From the NCBI GenBank assembly GCA_963712835.1, contig CAVQJJ010000002.1, positions 310,001 to 374,000 on the forward strand: 64,000 nucleotides of DNA, in the 5' to 3' direction. Positions 63,081 through 64,000 of the stretch are shown here, piece after piece. Below the pieces are notes generated by a model. The model ran no database searches, was not told where the DNA came from, and saw nothing but the letters and a program-made list of their open reading frames with translations. Source of the stretch: DATARH01 sp963712835. Its GTDB lineage: Bacteria > Pseudomonadota > Alphaproteobacteria > ATCC43930 > CGMCC-115725. How positions within the stretch are numbered: position 1 is the stretch's first letter; every line of letters starts with the position of its first letter. Both the position numbers and the translations under genes were made by a program.

Positions 63081-63548
63081 TCAGTCCTCGTCGAAGTCGG
63101 ATGCCTTGTTCCCCAACAAGAAACGCGGCCCTGGGCCGGCGCGCGCGGCGCGGTCGTTCGGGTTGTAGAGGGCGCAGCGATCAAGCGACAAGCACCCGCA
63201 TCCGATACATCCGTCCAAAAGATCGTGCGTTCGCTGCAACATGGCGATCTTGGCCGCCAGAACGCCGCGCAATCGCGCGCCGATGACGCTCCAGTCCGCG
63301 CGGGTCGGCGGCTGGCCGAGCGGTAGGGTCGAGAGCTCGGCCTCGATTTCCGCAAGGGTCAACCCCAGCTGCTGCGCGATAAGCGCGAACGACAAGCGCC
63401 GAATGTCGGAGCGGGCGAACTGCCTTTGATTGCCAGAACCGCGGCTGGACTGGACCAAGCCGCGCGCTTCGTAGAAGCGGATCGCCGATACCGAAAGCCC
63501 GGTCCTTCGGGCCAATTCGCCGATCGACATCGCGGAAGGAGGTCTCAC
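63081..63548 (-). CDS. soxR: Redox-sensitive transcriptional activator SoxR
   Basis: MerR-family regulator of 155 residues. The N-terminal helix-turn-helix (MSIGELARRTGLSVSAIRFY) is followed by the dimerisation helix and the [2Fe-2S] site CIGCGCLSLDRC, whose four cysteines are the SoxR signature. It activates its target when the cluster is oxidised by redox-cycling compounds. The GTG at 63548 is preceded by GGAGG with a 6-base gap; an internal ATG at 63530 is less well placed. It is divergent from the VOC gene, with a SoxR box between them. Confidence 0.95.
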   Translation of the reverse strand: MRPPSAMSIGELARRTGLSVSAIRFYEARGLVQSSRGSGNQRQFARSDIRRLSFALIAQQLGLTLAEIEAELSTLPLGQPPTRADWSVIGARLRGVLAAKIAMLQRTHDLLDGCIGCGCLSLDRCALYNPNDRAARAGPGPRFLLGNKASDFDED

Positions 63549-63570
63549 GTCGTGCCTCCGAAAAAATACC

Positions 63571-63601
63571 TTGACCTCAAGTTAGCTTAAGGTTCTAGAA
63601 A
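63571..63601 (+). promoter_or_regulatory. SoxR-dependent promoter of the VOC gene
   Basis: -35 hexamer ttgacc (63571-63576) and -10 hexamer tagaaa (63596-63601) with 19 bases between, the long spacing typical of MerR-family promoters that need activator-induced DNA distortion. The SoxR box lies in the spacer. The VOC start codon follows 41 bases downstream. Confidence 0.85.
63575..63592 (+). promoter_or_regulatory. SoxR box
   Basis: cctcaagttagcttaagg: an 18-base near-palindrome differing from the Escherichia coli soxS operator (cctcaagttaacttgagg) at two positions. It lies between the promoter elements above and is adjacent to soxR itself. Confidence 0.9.
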
Positions 63602-63641
63602 CGACAACGGCAAGCGATCTCCGCTTGAACAGGAGAAGCAA

Positions 63642-64000
63642 ATGTCGGCACCTCGCATTGAACACGTGAACATCACGGTCGCGGACCCGGAGCGCACCTC
63701 GGCTCTGATGGAAGCGCTGTTCGACTGGCGCATCCGCTGGAGCGGTCCGGCGCAAAACGGCGGACTGACGATCCATGTCGGCTCTGACCAGCATTACGTC
63801 GCGCTGCACCGCCCCGGTAAGGCCGGTCAGGCCGCCGAAATCTTCGGCAAGGGGAGGCCGTTGAACCACATCGGGGTTCACGTCGACGATCTTGACGCCA
63901 CCGAGGCGCGGGTGATCGCCGCCGGGCTCAAGCCCTTCAGCCACGCCGATTACCAACCGGGCCGGCGCTTCTATTTTCTCGACCTGGACGGCATCGAATA
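63642..64000 (+). CDS. VOC-family (glyoxalase/bleomycin-resistance) protein, 3' partial
   Basis: The first 119 residues of a vicinal-oxygen-chelate protein; the gene runs past the window. RIEHVNITVADPERTSALME is the usual start, with GLTIHVGSDQHYVALHRPGK, PLNHIGVHVDDLDATEARVI and FYFLDLDGIEY carrying the expected metal-site residues (His, and the Glu after G-I). AGGAGAAGCAA precedes the ATG. Given the SoxR box it is probably induced by redox stress and may detoxify an aldehyde or redox-active compound. Confidence 0.92.
   Translation, partial: MSAPRIEHVNITVADPERTSALMEALFDWRIRWSGPAQNGGLTIHVGSDQHYVALHRPGKAGQAAEIFGKGRPLNHIGVHVDDLDATEARVIAAGLKPFSHADYQPGRRFYFLDLDGIE

Overview
This is a GC-rich chromosomal window of an alphaproteobacterium, probably of the Rhodospirillales/Acetobacterales type. 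Three things point there: the gene order zapA - 6S RNA - ymdB - (metG) - yebC - ruvCAB - ybgC - tolQRAB - pal - cpoB - tilS - ftsH - glmM, a CtrA-type response regulator, and a CarD regulator next to a 7Fe ferredoxin. I see no phage, transposase, CRISPR array, rRNA or tRNA.

Layout. 1-8.4 kb is a surface-glycan island: a sugar epimerase cut by the window edge, a DegT aminotransferase, a small SMR-type membrane protein, a polyprenyl-phosphate-type GT2, a methyltransferase, a GT39-like membrane transferase, a 47-residue ORF translationally coupled at both ends, a second glycosyltransferase-like protein and a frameshifted FkbM methyltransferase. 8.5-20.7 kb is housekeeping: fdxA, carD, a degenerate phosphoesterase, an SDR, an orphan MalK/UgpC-type ATPase, a MotA/MotB-like envelope operon, suhB, divergent efp and epmA, a PEBP protein, thiE and a cupin. 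20.7-24.4 kb carries gap and tkt and a secreted 3D-domain protein. 24.7-44.9 kb is the conserved cell-division, recombination and Tol-Pal block. 45-60 kb is a catabolic and redox region: PhzF, cupins, a tartrate/D-malate dehydrogenase with DoxX and an MFS carrier, an esterase, an LLM flavoprotein, an M20 amidohydrolase, a 1168-residue fused GltD-like/PyrK-like oxidoreductase, an OFA-type MFS carrier and an N-acyl-D-amino-acid deacylase. 60-64 kb holds a gene-poor stretch, a wrecked REC-PAS-EAL gene, a CtrA-like regulator with an extra C-terminal tail, and soxR divergent from a VOC gene with a near-canonical SoxR box.

The most unusual feature is a set of short palindromic repeat families (called A, B, C and D here) scattered between genes. 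Three copies lie inside coding sequence in frame: one in epmA (75 bp), one in tilS (60 bp) and one at the start of ybgC. Each adds about 20-30 residues without breaking the gene, much like the coding palindromic elements of Rickettsia.

Three genes (FkbM methyltransferase, the phosphoesterase-like gene and metG) are each broken by one extra base that duplicates its neighbour. Because metG is essential, sequencing or assembly error is the likeliest cause. The REC-PAS-EAL gene is different: it also has a large internal deletion and is a true remnant.
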